Shown: positions 28,141-28,450 of the stretch, piece after piece
Position numbering within the stretch: position 1 is the first letter of the stretch
Layout of the letters: the number at the start of each line of letters is the position of its first letter
Translations under genes and position numbers: made by a program
The notes under the pieces: generated by a model
What the model saw: the letters and a program-made list of their open reading frames with translations, nothing else
What the model was told of the DNA's origin: nothing
Databases searched by the model: none
Assembly (NCBI GenBank): GCA_027946555.1
Contig: JAPEVC010000331.1
Location: 1-28,450 of the forward strand
Reading direction: 5' to 3'
From: Gnomoniopsis sp. IMI 355080
Lineage: Eukaryota; Ascomycota; Sordariomycetes; Diaporthales; Gnomoniaceae
Length of the DNA: 28,450 nt

Positions 28141-28450
28141 GGAAAAGGTTACTTATAACAGGGTTATTACTTTATTAATTAATAAAATTAAATTAGAAAT
28201 ATATTTTACTTCTACTCGCTATATATTCCTTTTATTGAATAGGCTTTAAAGTATATATATATAAAAGCGTAATTATAAGTAAAAGTAATATAATAAAATA
28301 ATAGGTTTAATTTATTATACTCTAAGAAAGTAGAACTAGAAATAGTAATCTATATAGACGACCTTTTATACCCTTAGCTGATTATATTAGCTAGAACCCG
28401 TCCGTATATCTAAGGATCCGTATAAAGCCGTAATACTAATACTATTATTC
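28141..28450. repeat. AT-rich tract with RIP signature, running off the window
   Basis: I count only three CpA/TpG dinucleotides in 310 bp, while TpA occurs several dozen times; a few CpG remain. Depletion of CpA/TpG with excess TpA is the mark of repeat-induced point mutation, which hits duplicated DNA such as transposons in ascomycetes. The parent element is no longer recognisable. It continues past the right edge. Confidence 0.7.

Noticed and set aside
1..28450. CRISPR arrays, prokaryotic operons or ribosome-binding sites
   Set aside because: The window is fungal nuclear DNA with spliceosomal introns; no regularly spaced repeats were seen.

Overview
The window comes from a filamentous ascomycete (Pezizomycotina, probably Sordariomycetes). 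The signs are short GT-AG introns (46-88 nt), an Elg1-type clamp unloader of fungal layout, a fungal cytochrome c oxidase subunit with a His-rich tail, a siderophore-type MFS transporter, a G1 (eqolisin) acid peptidase, and a terminal AT block that looks RIP-mutated. The species cannot be told from the sequence.

Left part (1-7 kb): an uninterrupted Elg1/ATAD5-like gene (+) converges on an intronless gene for an Arg/Ser-rich, Pro-rich protein with one hydrophobic segment (-). Middle part (7-18 kb): an accessory-looking island of three large, unrecognised, intronless genes and one decayed gene. These are a 1102-residue protein (-) with weak resemblance at its C-terminus to a ubiquitin-specific-protease-like fold, a coiled-coil pseudogene (+) broken by several frame changes, a 645-residue acidic/disordered nuclear-looking protein (+), and a 610-residue protein with a compact Cys/His cluster (-). 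A diverged direct repeat of about 310-330 bp lies on both sides of the pseudogene, so the intergenic segment between the first two genes was duplicated and both copies have since decayed.

Right part (18-28.45 kb): COX4 (cytochrome c oxidase zinc subunit, four exons, -), an unknown two-exon gene (-), and a five-exon siderophore-iron-transporter-like MFS gene (-). The MFS gene has a perfect match to the GATA-repressor (SreA-type) site 347 bp upstream of its start. Next comes about 3 kb of gene-free DNA with several palindromic CCTAGGTACC-like motifs, then a secreted G1 peptidase with both catalytic residues intact, and finally an AT-rich tract almost devoid of CpA/TpG.

Housekeeping genes (Elg1, COX4) frame the island; iron uptake and acid proteolysis genes sit near the repeat-rich right edge. 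Splice models for COX4, the two-exon gene and the MFS gene were worked out by hand and close in frame. The most interesting part is the 7-18 kb island; whether its genes work together is unproven.
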